DNA of 64,000 bases from Erpobdella octoculata (lineage: Eukaryota > Annelida > Clitellata > Hirudinida > Erpobdellidae), in NCBI GenBank assembly GCA_963978895.1, contig OZ022242.1, positions 2,519,666-2,583,665 of the forward strand. The letters are read 5' to 3'. Shown here piece by piece: positions 1 through 11,891 of the stretch. Position 1 is the first letter of the stretch, and each line of letters starts with the position of its first letter. The notes under the pieces are model-generated. The model was not told the origin of the DNA and made no database searches. It worked only from the letters and a program-made list of their open reading frames with translations. The position numbers were made by a program, and so were the translations under genes.

Positions 1-49
1 CAAAAAAAAAACAAAAAAAAATTTGCAATTTTTTATTCTGTTTGCCAAC

Positions 50-305
50 CAGGAAAGCGAGATTAAGGAGGATGAGATATGTTCTCGTGCAACCCATTCG
101 AACGTTCTTCGTCGACCTCAAGTGCGTGCACAGCCTCGAACACTTGTTGCTGCTGCCGCCGCCGCTGCCGGTGCCGATGTTGAGGTTGTTGTCGTCGCCG
201 CTGCCGGCCCTGCCGCGGCCGCCGCGACAGAGGCGCCTCAGAGAGCGACAGATGCGCAGTGTAGCCGACCAGCAGTTGGAAGTCATGTCGGAGAACCTGG
301 AGTTG
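50..305 (-). CDS. candidate first coding exon, possibly of a tetraspanin-like membrane protein
   Basis: This GC-rich block stands out from very AT-rich flanks. Read on the minus strand it follows a good acceptor (TTCCATCCACAG) and contains an ATG at 286-284. The ATG opens 79 codons up to a weak donor (CTG|GTTGGC). The predicted peptide is Cys/Arg-rich, then has a Gly/Ser/Asn linker, then ends with a Cys-x-Arg-Thr-Tyr-Leu-Ile-Leu-Leu-Asn-Leu-Ala-Phe-Leu stretch. That ending resembles the Cys-plus-first-membrane-helix start of tetraspanins. The opposite strand is also open (acceptor TTTGCCAACCAG before position 53, 96 codons) and has equally GC-rich third positions, so strand and reality are both uncertain. 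The rest of the gene would lie left of the window. Confidence 0.35.
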
Positions 306-1249
306 CTGTGGATGGAATGTTTTTTTTTATAATTAAATATCGTGAAGGTTAAAAATTAATAAAACAAAAAAATGAAATAAAAATTAATAAAGCAGAAACA
401 AATCTGGCTTAAAGTAAGAAAAAAATGAAAAATTAGATTTTAAAAATAATTTTTTTTTAAATTTCTTTTAGCCATTTAATGCTAGGATGGCTTATTCGTA
501 GCTAAAGTTGACTTTGACTTTTGTTAGCCGTTTATTAGAATTCAGCGAGTAATAGCGTTTTGTAGTGAAGCGTATAAGTGATCAGTCAGTATTACTAAGA
601 TTGATAGAAAACAATTTACCAGTTTTTTAATACAATTTGTATTGTTTTTTATTTTATTTTTAAGTAGAATGCTATAATATTTATTTTTCTTGCGCTGCTG
701 AAGTATATTTAACGAAGTTATAAACTTTCCTTTTTTTATGTTCAAGAGTGAATGAACCCTAGCAAAAAAATTCCTCTATTTAATTATTTTTCTTGTAGAT
801 CTACTTTTACTTTTTTAATTATCTTTTTTTTTAATTCGGTTTTTAACACGGAAATCTGGCATCATTAAATATATTTTTAGCAACATAAAAAAAAAACAAC
901 AGCAAAAGTCAAACTGAAGAGAAAAGTTGTTGTTACTACAAGTCCAATTAAAAACGTGTTTACAACGGATCAAGAACTTTCTTTGTACTGTTTTTATTCT
1001 TTTTTCTTATAATATATTATTCATTTATTTACTAACAACGTCATCAAATGGCAGGGCCAACGGCCACTTACCCCTGGTTGATGAATATTCTATATAATAG
1101 TATTGTTTCATCTTTGTGTTACGTTTATCTATGTGTCTGTGTGTGTGTGTTGAAGAGAGAAAATACGGATGCGAAAATTTATGTCTCAGAGCTATTGCGC
1201 TGAAATATCGTTAACAACAGATCGCAACAATAACTGTTGTTTTTAATTA
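306..1249. other. AT-rich spacer
   Basis: Very AT-rich with many homopolymer runs. I see no gene, splice pattern or clear repeat apart from a short GT run near 1140. Confidence 0.6.
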
Positions 1250-1627
1250 TGATTACATTAATTAATGATTATAATTAATAATTATAATTAATGATTATAA
1301 TTAATAATTATAATTAATGATTATAATTAATAATTATAATTAATGATTATAATTAATAATTAATGATTATTGATTATAATTAATAATTAATGATTATTGA
1401 TTATAATTAATAATTAATGATTATAATTAATAATTAATGATTATAATTAATAATTAATGATTATAATTAATAATTAATGATTATAATTAATAATTAATGA
1501 TTATAATTAATAATTAATGATTATAATTAATAATTAATGATTATAATTAATAATTAATGATTATAATTAATAATTAATGATTATAATTAATAATTAATAA
1601 TTATAATTAATAATTAATGATTATAAT
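1250..1627. repeat. 20-bp AT-only minisatellite
   Basis: Tandem copies of a 20-bp unit (AATTAATGATTATAATTAAT and close variants) made only of A and T apart from one G. The right half is almost perfect; the left half is more varied. The unit is partly self-complementary, so the array can form hairpins. Confidence 0.9.
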
Positions 1628-1683
1628 CATTACCTTGAGTTAACTTAGCTTTTCAGGCTTACAACAAACCTACTTATATTAAA

Positions 1684-3314
1684 CTAGCAGTGCCCGTAGC
1701 GGCTTCGCTCGCATGAAATTAGAGAGTTTGAACCGTGCATCCATAGTAGAGATCAATTTTTTAGGTCTCGGCTCGGCCCGTCGACAACTTAGCCCAGCCC
1801 GTTTTAAAAACCTAAACTCCTGGCCCGGAAGAGCCCGTTTGAATTAGGCCCGGCCCATTCTTACAGGCCTAGAAGTTCTATATACTTGATGAAAAACTTC
1901 GGCCCGTCCCACCTTGACTTCAGGTTTGGCCCGGCCCAACTGAAGACCCTAAAATCACTAAAATATCTATATACTTGGTGAAAAACCTCGGCCCGTCCCA
2001 CTTTGATTTAAGGTTTGGCCTGGCCCGTGTGAAGACTCTAAAACAACGGCTTGGCCCAACCGGTGATAAACTGGACTTAGCTACTTTTAACCGGCACAAA
2101 ACTTCAAAATACTAATTTTTACATTTGTAGCACTTACAGTTTTTGAGTTGCAGTTATTTTGAAATCAAATAACCTTTATTTCCACCCCACATTTGAGGTC
2201 CTGGAAACCAAATTTTTAAAAAATGTTGATACACTTATATCATTATTTTTTGAGTAAATACTAAATACTAATTTTGACATCTGTAGCATTCACAGTTTTT
2301 GAGTAGCAGTTACTTTAAAAACCAAAGAAACCTTTTTCCACCCCACATTTGAGATCATGAAAACCAAAATTTCATATATCCTTATTTTTAGAGTAGAAAC
2401 TAAATACTAATTTTTACTTGATTAGCATTTACAGTTTTTGAGTAGCAGTTACTTTAAACACCAAGTAACCCAATTTTCCACCCCACATTTGAGGTCCTGA
2501 AAACCAAATTTTCAAAAAATAGTGAAACACGTATATCATTATTTTTAAAGTAGAAACTAAATACTAATTTTTACTTTTGTAGCATTTACAGTTTTTGAGT
2601 ATCAGTTACTTTAAAAACCAAGTAATCCTATTGTCCAGCCCAAATTTAAGGTCCTGGAAACCAAATTTATAAAAAAATGGTGAAACATGTATATCTTTAT
2701 TTTTAGAATAAAAATTAAATACTAATTTTTAAATCTGTGGTATTTACAGTTTTTGAGTAGCAGTTACTTTAAAAAACAAATAACCATATTTTCCACCCCA
2801 CATTTGAAGTCCTGGAAATCAAATTTTCAGAAAATGCTAAAACACGTATCATTATTTTTGGAGTAAAAACTAAATACTAATTTTTACTCCTGTAGCATTA
2901 CCAGTTTTTGAGTAGAAGCTACTTTAAAAACCAAATAATCCAATTTTCCAACCCACATTTGAGGTCCGGGAAACCGAATTTTCAAAAAATGGTGAAACAC
3001 GTATCTTTTTATTTTTCAAAAAGAATCTATATACAAAATTTCAAAATCTTCTCATTTTTGGTTTTCGAGATATACATTGTTTTAGAAAAAAGTTTGTTTT
3101 CCAGTTTTTTCCCCTCAGGAGCAAAATTTTCAAAAATCCTTTCTTAGCTGATGTTTACGCTATAAAAGTAATATAAGTTCCAAATTTCACGTTCCTAGGA
3201 TGAGGCGTTTGAGCTCGGCGTTGATTATCAGTCAGTCATCTGTCAGTCAGTCAGTCAGTCAGTCAGTCAGTCAGTCAGTCAGTCAGTCAGGACATGTTCT
3301 TTTATATATATAGA
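1684..3314 (-). mobile_element. non-autonomous Helitron, copy 1
   Basis: On the minus strand the element starts with TC (TCTATATATATAAAAGAACATG) and ends with CTAG, preceded by a short GC-rich hairpin region (GCCGCTACGGGC). The flanking bases are A on the 5' side and T on the 3' side, with no target duplication. These are the Helitron hallmarks: 5'-TC, 3' hairpin plus CTRR, insertion between A and T. Next to the 5' end is a GTCA-type tetranucleotide run (plus 3237-3290). The centre holds about six ~155-bp tandem units, and the 3' part has GCCCGG-rich blocks. No Rep/helicase coding is present, so it depends on a partner in trans. A second copy in opposite orientation lies at 18781-20346. Confidence 0.8.
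2182..3000 (-). repeat. ~155-bp internal tandem array of Helitron copy 1
   Basis: A motif of the form CCACCCCACATTTGAGGTC recurs at about 2182, 2338, 2478, 2635, 2793 and 2948, giving spacings of about 140-158 bp. Each unit also carries a shared block around TAGCATTTACAGTTTTTGAG. Units are diverged by point changes and small indels. Confidence 0.85.
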
Positions 3315-3656
3315 TAACACGTATAGATGTACATATATACTTACAAAACGTACATATTCCTTCAAGCTGGTCGCAGCTGAATCATAGGTCAATTTCATTA
3401 AACTCAGTGGCGGATATAAAGGGGGTCGTGGGGGTGGCCGTCCCCTTAATCGATGTCTCTGAAGTTTTTGTTTTCACCCTACCTTTTTCTCAGCTTAAAC
3501 ATTTGTGTAAAAAAAAATTTCTGCAACATCTCTAATTTTGAATATATGGAGACGAGCGAATGTGCAGAGGAGATGGATGCCCCGCTGAGAAAGTACATGA
3601 TTAGAAAAAGTGGCTGAAGAAACTAAGAAGCTAGCCAAATAGGTTGTCCCCATGGA

Positions 3657-3776
<120 letters not shown>

Positions 3777-4483
3777 TTGAAGAAGTTAATATACTTATAT
3801 GCTTCAGAAGAAGCCATCCACATGAAACAGAGGAGAAATCCTTCATGATTGTTGTCACGACGTGTGCTGTTCAGAAACATAAGCCGCGCGTCGCTGTAAG
3901 TTTAAGTCTACCCAGCCAATACACAATTCTAATATTTACAATCAGATTCTTCTCGGTTTGCTTATATGTCTGCGATGGAGTGTCCACACGCACACACAGA
4001 GTGACGGGGTAGTAAACCTGACAAAAAAAGGGAATCAAAGTGATGAGAGCGCAATCTGGTCAAGCCTGGAAATTTGGCGAGAAAACTGTCATGCTCAACT
4101 ATAAATACTCAATATTTTCCACATTGGAATATGGCTGCAAAACTTTTGCAAAAGTTGTATTGCCAGAATAGAATTCAGTATCGGGCACACTGAATAACTA
4201 GAGGAATGTGGCGATCTCCCATTATACTCAAGGTGACTCAAGGTGTTTCTTGCAAACTTTGCAGCCAAAAAAACACATTGCTGAACCACCTGGCGAAGAG
4301 GATTTTTTATGGTCTCCAAAAAAAAACCATTCCAGGAAATATATTTTCGCAGAAAACGTAAAACCGGAAAAACGGTCAGCAGCTCGGAGAATTTATGATC
4401 TGCTGGTCTGCAGGTCCTTCTAAACAACTTAAATGCAGAAGTGCTGACGCCACCTTTTTAAATCCTTTATATTAACACATATC

Positions 4484-4524
4484 CTCTGTCTGTATGTCTG
4501 TCTGTCTGTCTGTCTGTCTGTCTG
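4484..4524. repeat. (CTGT)n microsatellite
   Basis: About ten CTGT units, one altered to ATGT. Confidence 0.9.
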
Positions 4525-4949
4525 ATTTAACACAAACCCAATCCCCGTCATCCAATCGATCTGAAACTTGGTCCAATGACTCGTTAGGACCAAAAATTAA
4601 CTTTGAGATAATCACGCTCAAAATAAATAAATAAATAAAACAAAACAAAACAAAATTATAACTTAAATAAAAATTCATGTGATTTCCCAATATGAAATGT
4701 AATTTTTTTGTTAGAACTTATAAAATTTGAAAAATAGAATTTAATGAGCCCTACAGGCCACGGATTAAATTATATTATAAATGGGGGACATTAAAGAAAA
4801 AAAGTTGCTTTTTGCACCCCCCCTGTCATAAGTTCATAAATCTGCTCCTGGACACATTCAAAGTTTTTTTGATAACAAAACCACATACCTGTTGAATCTG
4901 CCATTTACAAAAAAAAAACAACCTTTATAATTTTCCCATACATCTTTCG

Positions 4950-5220
4950 TACACACCCACGCAATTCTTTTCCCGCGCCCGCGGCGCCATCGTCGAGCAC
5001 GGAGATCACATGACCGGGTGCAACAGACGACATTGGTTGATCGATGCGACCACGTGACAGTAAACAACCAATGAGACGTGGGATGATTTATTGCGCCGGC
5101 GCCCTGAAAGCAATGGCCGAGGCGCATGTCCGAAATCGCCTCGGGACAGATTAGCGTCCAGTCCTAATTTGCTACGTCATTTCCGGCACGGGAACAAGAT
5201 GGCGACGGCAACGAAGGAAT
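4950..5220. promoter_or_regulatory. CpG-rich promoter-like island
   Basis: This is a GC- and CpG-rich island in AT-rich DNA. It carries an inverted CCAAT box (ATTGG near 5033) and a direct one (CCAAT near 5068), an E-box (CCACGTGAC near 5050) and a CRE-like TACGTCA next to an ETS site (CATTTCCGG, about 5173-5186). It ends with a YY1-type motif (CAAGATGGCG near 5197-5208). Such combinations are typical of TATA-less housekeeping promoters, where the YY1 motif sits just after the start site and would point the transcript to the right. The ATG in the YY1 motif opens only seven codons, and no downstream coding exon was recognised. The gene served is unknown. Confidence 0.45.
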
Positions 5221-6135
5221 AATAATAACGACGACAAAGACATGATGTTTCTATTTTGTTGTTATTTTTTACAAGATCTCAGGCGACATGTTATCGGACG
5301 TCTGATGTTTGATTTCTGTTGTCTGTTTTGGCGGATTTTTCGAATCAATTTTTAACCAATTTAAAGATTAACTGGAGGCTTGAAACGTTTAGCATAAACT
5401 TACAATGTACGAGAAACTCATTATTAAATAAGTGAAAAACTTAAAAAAAAATAGCTTGTTATCAAAATTATTTTTATTCAGTAGTTTAAATTAAAATAAA
5501 ATAAACATGAACATAAAAAAGCATTCTTTCATCATTCCTGTTGTTTGAGTTTATGTGCATTCGTTAGCTTCCAATTAGTAAATTAATAGTTTTGCAAACA
5601 CGACAATAATAATGATGACATCGCAAACAAACTTTTGCATTTCTACTAGTTTTGATTCCCACATAATAGTTATTTACCGACCGTTAAAATTGCTTTTAAA
5701 TTGTTGTGAAAAAAGAAAATAATGCCTTCTTTAGTTATTTATTTAAAAACTATTAATTAAATAGTTTATTTCAAATTATTTTTAGTAACTTTGTATCATA
5801 GGAAAAAACAAACATATAATAAAATGCACCTGGCCAATCAACAGATACCTGTAGACATCAACAATGGACGAGACTCGAACCCATCTCCTGGCAATTTACG
5901 ACGGTATTGTCATTCGAGGAAGCTGCCCTGATGAGCTTGTGCGCGTTTATAAGAAAGAAAAAACTTATTTCTTTTTTTTTTCTTTTTTTTAAATTCAAAT
6001 CATAAGTCAATTTTTCATTAATTTTTTTTTAAATAGTAATTTATTTACTATAAAAATAATGTTTTTAAAAATTGTTTTTTTTTTCCGCCAAAACGACATT
6101 TTGATTGAGCGACAAGCCCACGCACCAATAAATCG
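5221..6135. other. AT-rich spacer
   Basis: No gene seen. A minus-strand tRNA-like segment (about 5866-5930) has a B-box-like GGTTCGAGTCT, suggesting a decayed SINE head. Confidence 0.4.
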
Positions 6136-6271
<136 letters not shown>

Positions 6272-6734
6272 TCAATTACGAAATTATGACATTCTATAAT
6301 AAACATATTTCAAAAATTTCGTATAATGTGTTTTGGTTGAAAGTTAAATTTCTAAGATAAATAATGTGAAGAGCTATATCAACTGATAGGTGAAGTGCCG
6401 GAAAAAATAACGGGTTCTGTTGATAAAATAATGGATTATGTTGATAAACGAGTGTTAATTATGTTAAATAATAATATTAATAAAATAAATATTAAATGTT
6501 TTAGTTAGTTAATAATTTCATTGAAGCGCTGGAACAACAATTTTGAAGTTTTGTTCATTTTGTGGAATATTGAAAAATAAAAGAAGATTCATTTGTGGCG
6601 GTAGGAGATCGAGTTCGGATTCGATAAAAAAAAAGAATTGAATTTATTATTAATGTCTTCCGAATAAGCGCTCACTTGAACCAGAAATTGTAATTTAAAT
6701 TTTTTTTACAATTTTCTATCATAAAGAATGAGTT

Positions 6735-7290
6735 GCGGTTAATGTATGTAAAGTTATGTAATGTTTGTAATCAAGTGTTATACGTGTAATTAAATGTGAT
6801 GTATTTAGTGTTGTAAATTTTTTTATTAATGCCAGTAATTAAGTGTAATAGGTGTAATTAAATTTAATGCATTAAGTGTATGTAAAGTTATGTAAGTGTA
6901 ATACGTGTCATTAAATATAATGTATTTATTAAAATGTAATCTGTAGGAGTTATAGTACTGAAAATCAAAATAACCAACATCTGTTTATTAATTAAATATA
7001 CTTAATTCAATGTAGTTTTCGAAATTACATACTATGTATAATTACGGTAATGCTTGTAAAGAAGTATAAAATGTACTGTAAAGCAGGCAATAAAGCAATC
7101 GAATTTAGATGTATTGTATGTAGCTTAATGTAATAGATGTAAATTAATGTAATGTACATAACTATGTACAAAAAGTGTAATTAATGTGTAATTAAGGGTA
7201 ATGTGTGTAATTGAATGTAACGTGTGTAATTGAATGTAAAATGTGTAATTAAATGTAACGTGTGTAACACTGCAAAGTGTGTAATTCATT
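6735..7290. repeat. degenerate TGTAAT-rich tandem region
   Basis: Recurring, imperfect units built on TGTAATTAAATGTAATG with variable spacing. It looks like an old minisatellite. No coding content. Confidence 0.6.
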
Positions 7291-7937
7291 TTGTGGATCA
7301 CTCATAAAAATTTCAGTTCAATGTAACAATTTGCAATTCATCAGCATAGATCCAAAGAATCGATGAACTTTAGTGCAACCAACCCTTTTTAAAGTCAAAG
7401 TTCACCAGGCTGGCTGTCTGACCTCGTGTTAACCTTTCTGTTTCGTTTATGTACTTGTTCTGGAATAATATTTTATGTTAATTAGAAGTTACTATTTTAA
7501 AAGATTCGAAAGAGATCCAAGTCTTTGGAAATATTTGAAAAAAAATGAGGTAAAACTTGATGATTATTTACAAATAGCTTAAAATATTTGAAAGTTTTTG
7601 AAATTGTTTAAAGAAAACTTGAAATTATTTTCCGATATTTACAATTACTTGCAAATCTTTAACAATAATATTTGTTAATAATAACCTAATAATTTAAGAT
7701 AACATAATAATGATAATTTAAGAAGTTATATTAATTAAAACTTCGTAACAAAATCAACTATGCTATTAATTAATTAATTAGTTATCCAAAAAATTCGAAA
7801 CTGTTAAAAAAAATTTAAATTAAATTAAACCAAAAAAAAATCACTTCTCACTTTCGCCTGGAGAATGGAAATGACGACGATGGCGAGGTTGCATCCGATT
7901 GGAGAAAGTTATGCGACTGGATCTGCTTCTTGCCGTG
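7291..7937. other. AT-rich spacer
   Basis: No gene, splice pattern or strong repeat recognised. Confidence 0.5.
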
Positions 7938-8215
7938 TGTGTCTGTGTGTGTGTCTATTTATATCTCTGTATGCATGTGTGCATGTAAGTAAACCTGTGT
8001 CTGTTTACATCTCTATGCATGTGTTCATGCAAGCGTGCCTATGTTTACATCCGTATGTGTGTATGTGTATGTGAGCTTGCTTACATATGCATATTACATT
8101 CGTCTATATATATGCGAGTGTATGTTATGCGCGTTTTTTTACATCTGTATGAATGTGTTTATAAAAGAATGTGTTTGTTTTTTGCACGTATGTGTGTGTA
8201 TGTAAACATGTAAAA
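7938..8215. repeat. degenerate GT-rich minisatellite
   Basis: Imperfect units combining TGTGTGT with TTTACATCTGTATG. The frames over it are Cys/Val/Tyr-rich artefacts. Confidence 0.75.
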
Positions 8216-8224
8216 GTCCGTGTA

Positions 8225-8864
8225 CAGGGCTGTATTTAGGGATGGGGGGGGGCTTTGCGGGTTCCTACCCCCCAATCTGAAATAATGGGAAAAAATAAAA
8301 AATAGGTTAAATATGGAATTTTATGATGGGCAAAAAAGAGAGTTGTTAAAGTTATAAGGCTAGCAAGACTATGATATTCATGATATTCAAATCACTCAGT
8401 GTGGAACGTTTTATGAATCACTGCTTCCTAATTCATGGCTTTTGAGTTCTGAGCTTTCTTTGTAGCAAAGAAAATATATAAAAAAGATCAATAATGAAGA
8501 CAAATCAACTTCAACAATGAACAAATTTGTTGGCCTAAAATGGAGAATTTTATCCAAATGTTAAAATTCTTCTCCAGATCTTTTTCGACATTAAAAAAAT
8601 TAAATCTAACATCAGAAGCTCTACTAGTGATAAAAAAATAAAAGGGCTTGCTGTCCTTAGTACACATATGAAAATAATTATTAGCCCTAAAAATATTTTA
8701 GAAAAATTTGCAAAAAGTAGTCAGCATTGTAATCTTGCATTAGAATCTTACTGAGACTTATGTAATTGTTTTCTTTATAATAAAATATTGACATAAGAAC
8801 AAATAAATTTTGAGAAAAAAAAATTTTGGCTACCATAAACTCCACGCGAAAAAATTCTGTACAG
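8225..8864. mobile_element. DNA transposon-like repeat, copy A
   Basis: It shares a long internal stretch with 10956-11396: AAAGTTATAAGGCTAGCAAG, GATATTCATGATAT and AAATAAATTTTGA blocks in the same order. It begins with CAGGGCTGTATTTAGG, a start seen in hAT-like and other cut-and-paste elements. The heptamer TGTACAG occurs at both ends and may mark the insertion. No transposase frame is visible. Confidence 0.6.
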
Positions 8865-8989
8865 TATAAAAGAATTTGAACTGATGACCTTGTAAAGGTA
8901 TTTATTATCTGTCTGTCGGTGACTTTTAACTCTGCGAGAATGAAATTCTAAAATAAGTATTTCTATCTATAATTATTTGGTTGATTTAT

Positions 8990-9160
8990 TGAAAAAATAT
9001 GCAAAAAAGGAACAAATAATCTAATTTTAAAAAATTAGAAGAGAGAGAAAAAGAGAATGAGAGAAGGAAAGAGATAAAAAGAGAGACAGAGACAGAGAAA
9101 AAGAGAAAAGACAGAAAGAAAAACGGAAATAAATAAATAAAAATATGAAAAATTAAAAAA
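8990..9160. repeat. GA-rich low-complexity tract
   Basis: Purine-rich imperfect AGAGA/AAGAGA repeats. Confidence 0.8.
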
Positions 9161-10080
9161 TTAAAATTCATTAAAAACAAACAACAGCACAACGAGAAAA
9201 ACTCAGAGGAACTAACAAATATTCGAAAATACAGAACAAAATGAAACGAAACGATATTAGCAAATAAAGGAGGAAACTAGCAACCGGCTATAAGAGACGG
9301 CAAAAGATGAAGAGTAGGAGAAAGAAGAACTGACAGAGACTCACTGAGTCGTACAGAGAAAGCAACAGTGACATAACTCTCTGCCGCCTGACATGGCAAG
9401 CGATGCGTGACTTTTGCAATGGCGTCACAGCAGAGCAAACGACTGTGTCTATTTATAGCTCAGATGGAAATTCCAGAAGGCGGTTTATTTCCACGTCAGA
9501 TTATGGAAGAGATGGTGGTAAAAAACGGACGACTTGATTCGGGTTTTTGCGACAAGGTTGTAAATAATAATAATAACCAGCCGGGATACCCGGCGTTGCC
9601 CGGAATATTTTTAGGTGTTTTTTTGTCCCTATAATTCCAACCTCTCCTACAAGTTACAATCCATAGTCAATGGCTACGAAGCTTGCTTGATCGTGGAGCC
9701 ACTTAAAAATATTCTTTTCATACTATCACAAACAGGATAAGTTTTCTGGTAATCATGTGACACAAACAGGATAACTTTTTTTGTTTTTAAAACCCTTTTC
9801 ACCGAGAAATGCGATTTTTACGGTGTTTTGGATCTCGTAGTTTTCAAAATAATAAGCCGAATTTGCATTTTCAAGCTTTTTTGTGCATTTACTTAAATTT
9901 TTTCAAACATTATGAAATTTAGCAATTATTTTTTACATTACTTAATTTTCACATGATTCACCCATTTTATAAATAACCCAACCGTTTATTTACATTACTC
10001 ATCCATTTACCACATTGCTCGCATTATCGTCAACTCTTTGTCATTTTAGCTACAATCTCCACCTTGCACACTTGCGATCC
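9161..10080. other. spacer with a Helitron-like terminus and a MEF2-type motif
   Basis: A perfect MEF2-type site (CTATTTATAG) lies near 9449. A segment at about 9572-9620 (GATACCCGGCGTTGCCCGGA followed by ATTTTTAGG) matches the 5' ends of the second Helitron family seen at 16330 and 38013. The open frame over 9407-9634 has no recognisable domain and runs into that repeat, so I do not call it a gene. Confidence 0.4.
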
Positions 10081-10084
10081 TGTA

Positions 10085-10222
10085 CAACAGCCATCTTGTG
10101 TTCCTCCATTTTGTGTTCCTCTATTTTGTGTTCCTTTATTTTGTGTTCCCGCCATTGTATACACCCTCCATCTTGCACAGCCGCCATCTTTTACACCGCC
10201 ATCTTATAGGCCGCCATCTTGA
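10085..10222 (-). promoter_or_regulatory. cluster of YY1-type motifs with a short minisatellite
   Basis: GCCATCTT-type motifs occur near 10088, 10165, 10182, 10196 and 10211. Three are full CCGCCATCTT (the reverse of AAGATGGCGG), the consensus of YY1/Pleiohomeotic. Between them is a 17-bp minisatellite based on TTTTGTGTTCCTCTA (10108-10150). The motif match is direct; any function is inference, and tandem duplication alone could explain the spacing. Confidence 0.4.
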
Positions 10223-10423
10223 ACACCCGCCTCTCCACGTCATCTCCCCCACTCGACCAACTGATCTATCTCAGCCTCATACCCATTAGAATGCTTAGGG
10301 AAGTCGTACATTTATAATCCTTTCGATTCAACGAAGACCCACGCAACACACGAACGTCAATGCAAAATCGCCCATGTAAACTTTGCACGTGAATGCTTAC
10401 AAAAAAAAACAAATGCACATTAT

Positions 10424-10500
10424 ACATGCATGCATGCATGCATACATACATACATACATACATACATACATACATACATACATACATACATGCATGCATA
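10424..10500. repeat. (CATG)n-(CATA)n microsatellite
   Basis: CATG units, then about 14 CATA units, then CATG again. Confidence 0.95.
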
Positions 10501-10582
10501 CAAGCGTACGCAATTACTAATCAATTTATCTAATATAATTTATCACTCCGTCGTTCATTAGCCCAAGCGTTTAATCTTACAT

Positions 10583-10640
10583 CCGTTCGTTCGTTCGTTC
10601 GTTCGTTCGTTCGTCCGTCCGTTCGTTCGATCACGAGTTC
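10583..10640. repeat. (GTTC)n microsatellite
   Basis: GTTCGTTC units with GTCC variants. It uses the same CpG-containing unit as the large array at 13089. Confidence 0.9.
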
Positions 10641-10955
10641 GTTCCTTTGTTTGCCGGCTCGTTCATCTGTTCAATGCTGTTCATTCAAACGGCCGAATGA
10701 AACGCTGCCGAAACACGAAACCGTGCATTAAATTCTCATCGCTTTACAGCTCAGTTAGGAATGTGGTAATGGCTAATTCCGGACAAGCCACACTGGTTTT
10801 ACTGGTACCAGCTCTGGTAATAGCAGTATTAGTAGTAGTCTTTTTACTAGAAATGGTGGAAATGACATTATTAATAATAGCAGGGCTGACAGTAGATAAA
10901 ATGGGGGCAAAGAATGGTGAAGGAAAAGAAATTAGTATACAGTTTGAAAATGTTC

Positions 10956-11396
10956 AAGGCCGTATTTAGGTGGGTTACGGATCCAAAACCCCTTTTGAAA
11001 TTATGGGAAAAAAAGAACAAGTATAACAAGTATGTTGAATATGGAAATTTATGGTAGCAAAAAAGAGAATTGTTAAAGTTATAAGGCTAACAAGACTCTG
11101 ATATTCATGATATCTAAGCAGCTTCTTGATAATAGATTTTCTTCAAATTTAGTATCACGATCTTGCTTGATGACAATGCAATATTCAATAATTATTTTTG
11201 CAAGAAAATATGTTTTTTTAATGTAAAAAAATGTATTTTAAAATTTGAGTTTTAGGGCATATTGTTTAAAAACGTTGTTTTTATATTGTTCATTTGTTCA
11301 TAATAAAGTATTAAAATGTAAAACAAATAAATTTTGAAAAAAAACTCATTTTGGCTTTTAGTCAAACCCAACAAAAAATTATCGGTATACGGCCTT
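10956..11396. mobile_element. DNA transposon-like repeat, copy B
   Basis: Terminal inverted repeats AAGGCCGTAT ... ATACGGCCTT bound a 441-bp segment. It shares its interior with 8225-8864 but is about 200 bp shorter, so it is probably an internally deleted, non-autonomous (MITE-like) copy. No transposase frame. Confidence 0.65.
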
Positions 11397-11827
11397 TTAA
11401 TTGATTTTGTTTAAAAATTAAAATTAAGATTTAAAATGTATTTACATTCTGTTAAAATGCTTATATGGCCATCTTTTTACTGGAGAACTTATTCGGAAGA
11501 AGAAGACGAGTCATGTTACATGGAAGATAAAAACCCTTTGAACAATGGTAGTTGACACTTTTGGACACGCGTGTTTATGGGTAGTGGACACACCGGAAAC
11601 CCCTTTTTACGGGGTAGTAAACACCCTCCAATAAAAGGTGATGTGTAAAAAATTACTTTTTTTTTATCCCCTCCTCGAGTCGGGCTACGGCTGGATGAGC
11701 AGTGAAGCAGTAAATCGACGTTACTCGTGTCAGCTGATTACCTAACCACGTGTCCAACATTCGTGTCCAACGTCATCTCTCTTCCTTATCACTGAACCTT
11801 AAATCTCCATCTCTCTTTCTTTTTCTT
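11397..11827. other. spacer
   Basis: No gene recognised. It includes an inverted motif CCCCTTTTTACGGGGTAG near 11609 that may belong to a repeat. Confidence 0.4.
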
Positions 11828-11849
11828 TCTCTCTCTCTCTCTCTCTCTC

Positions 11850-11891
<42 letters not shown>

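Noticed and set aside
10697..10969. 90-codon frame with a hydrophobic stretch
   Set aside because: The hydrophobic part comes from AGTAGTAGT-type low complexity and the frame runs into a transposon copy.
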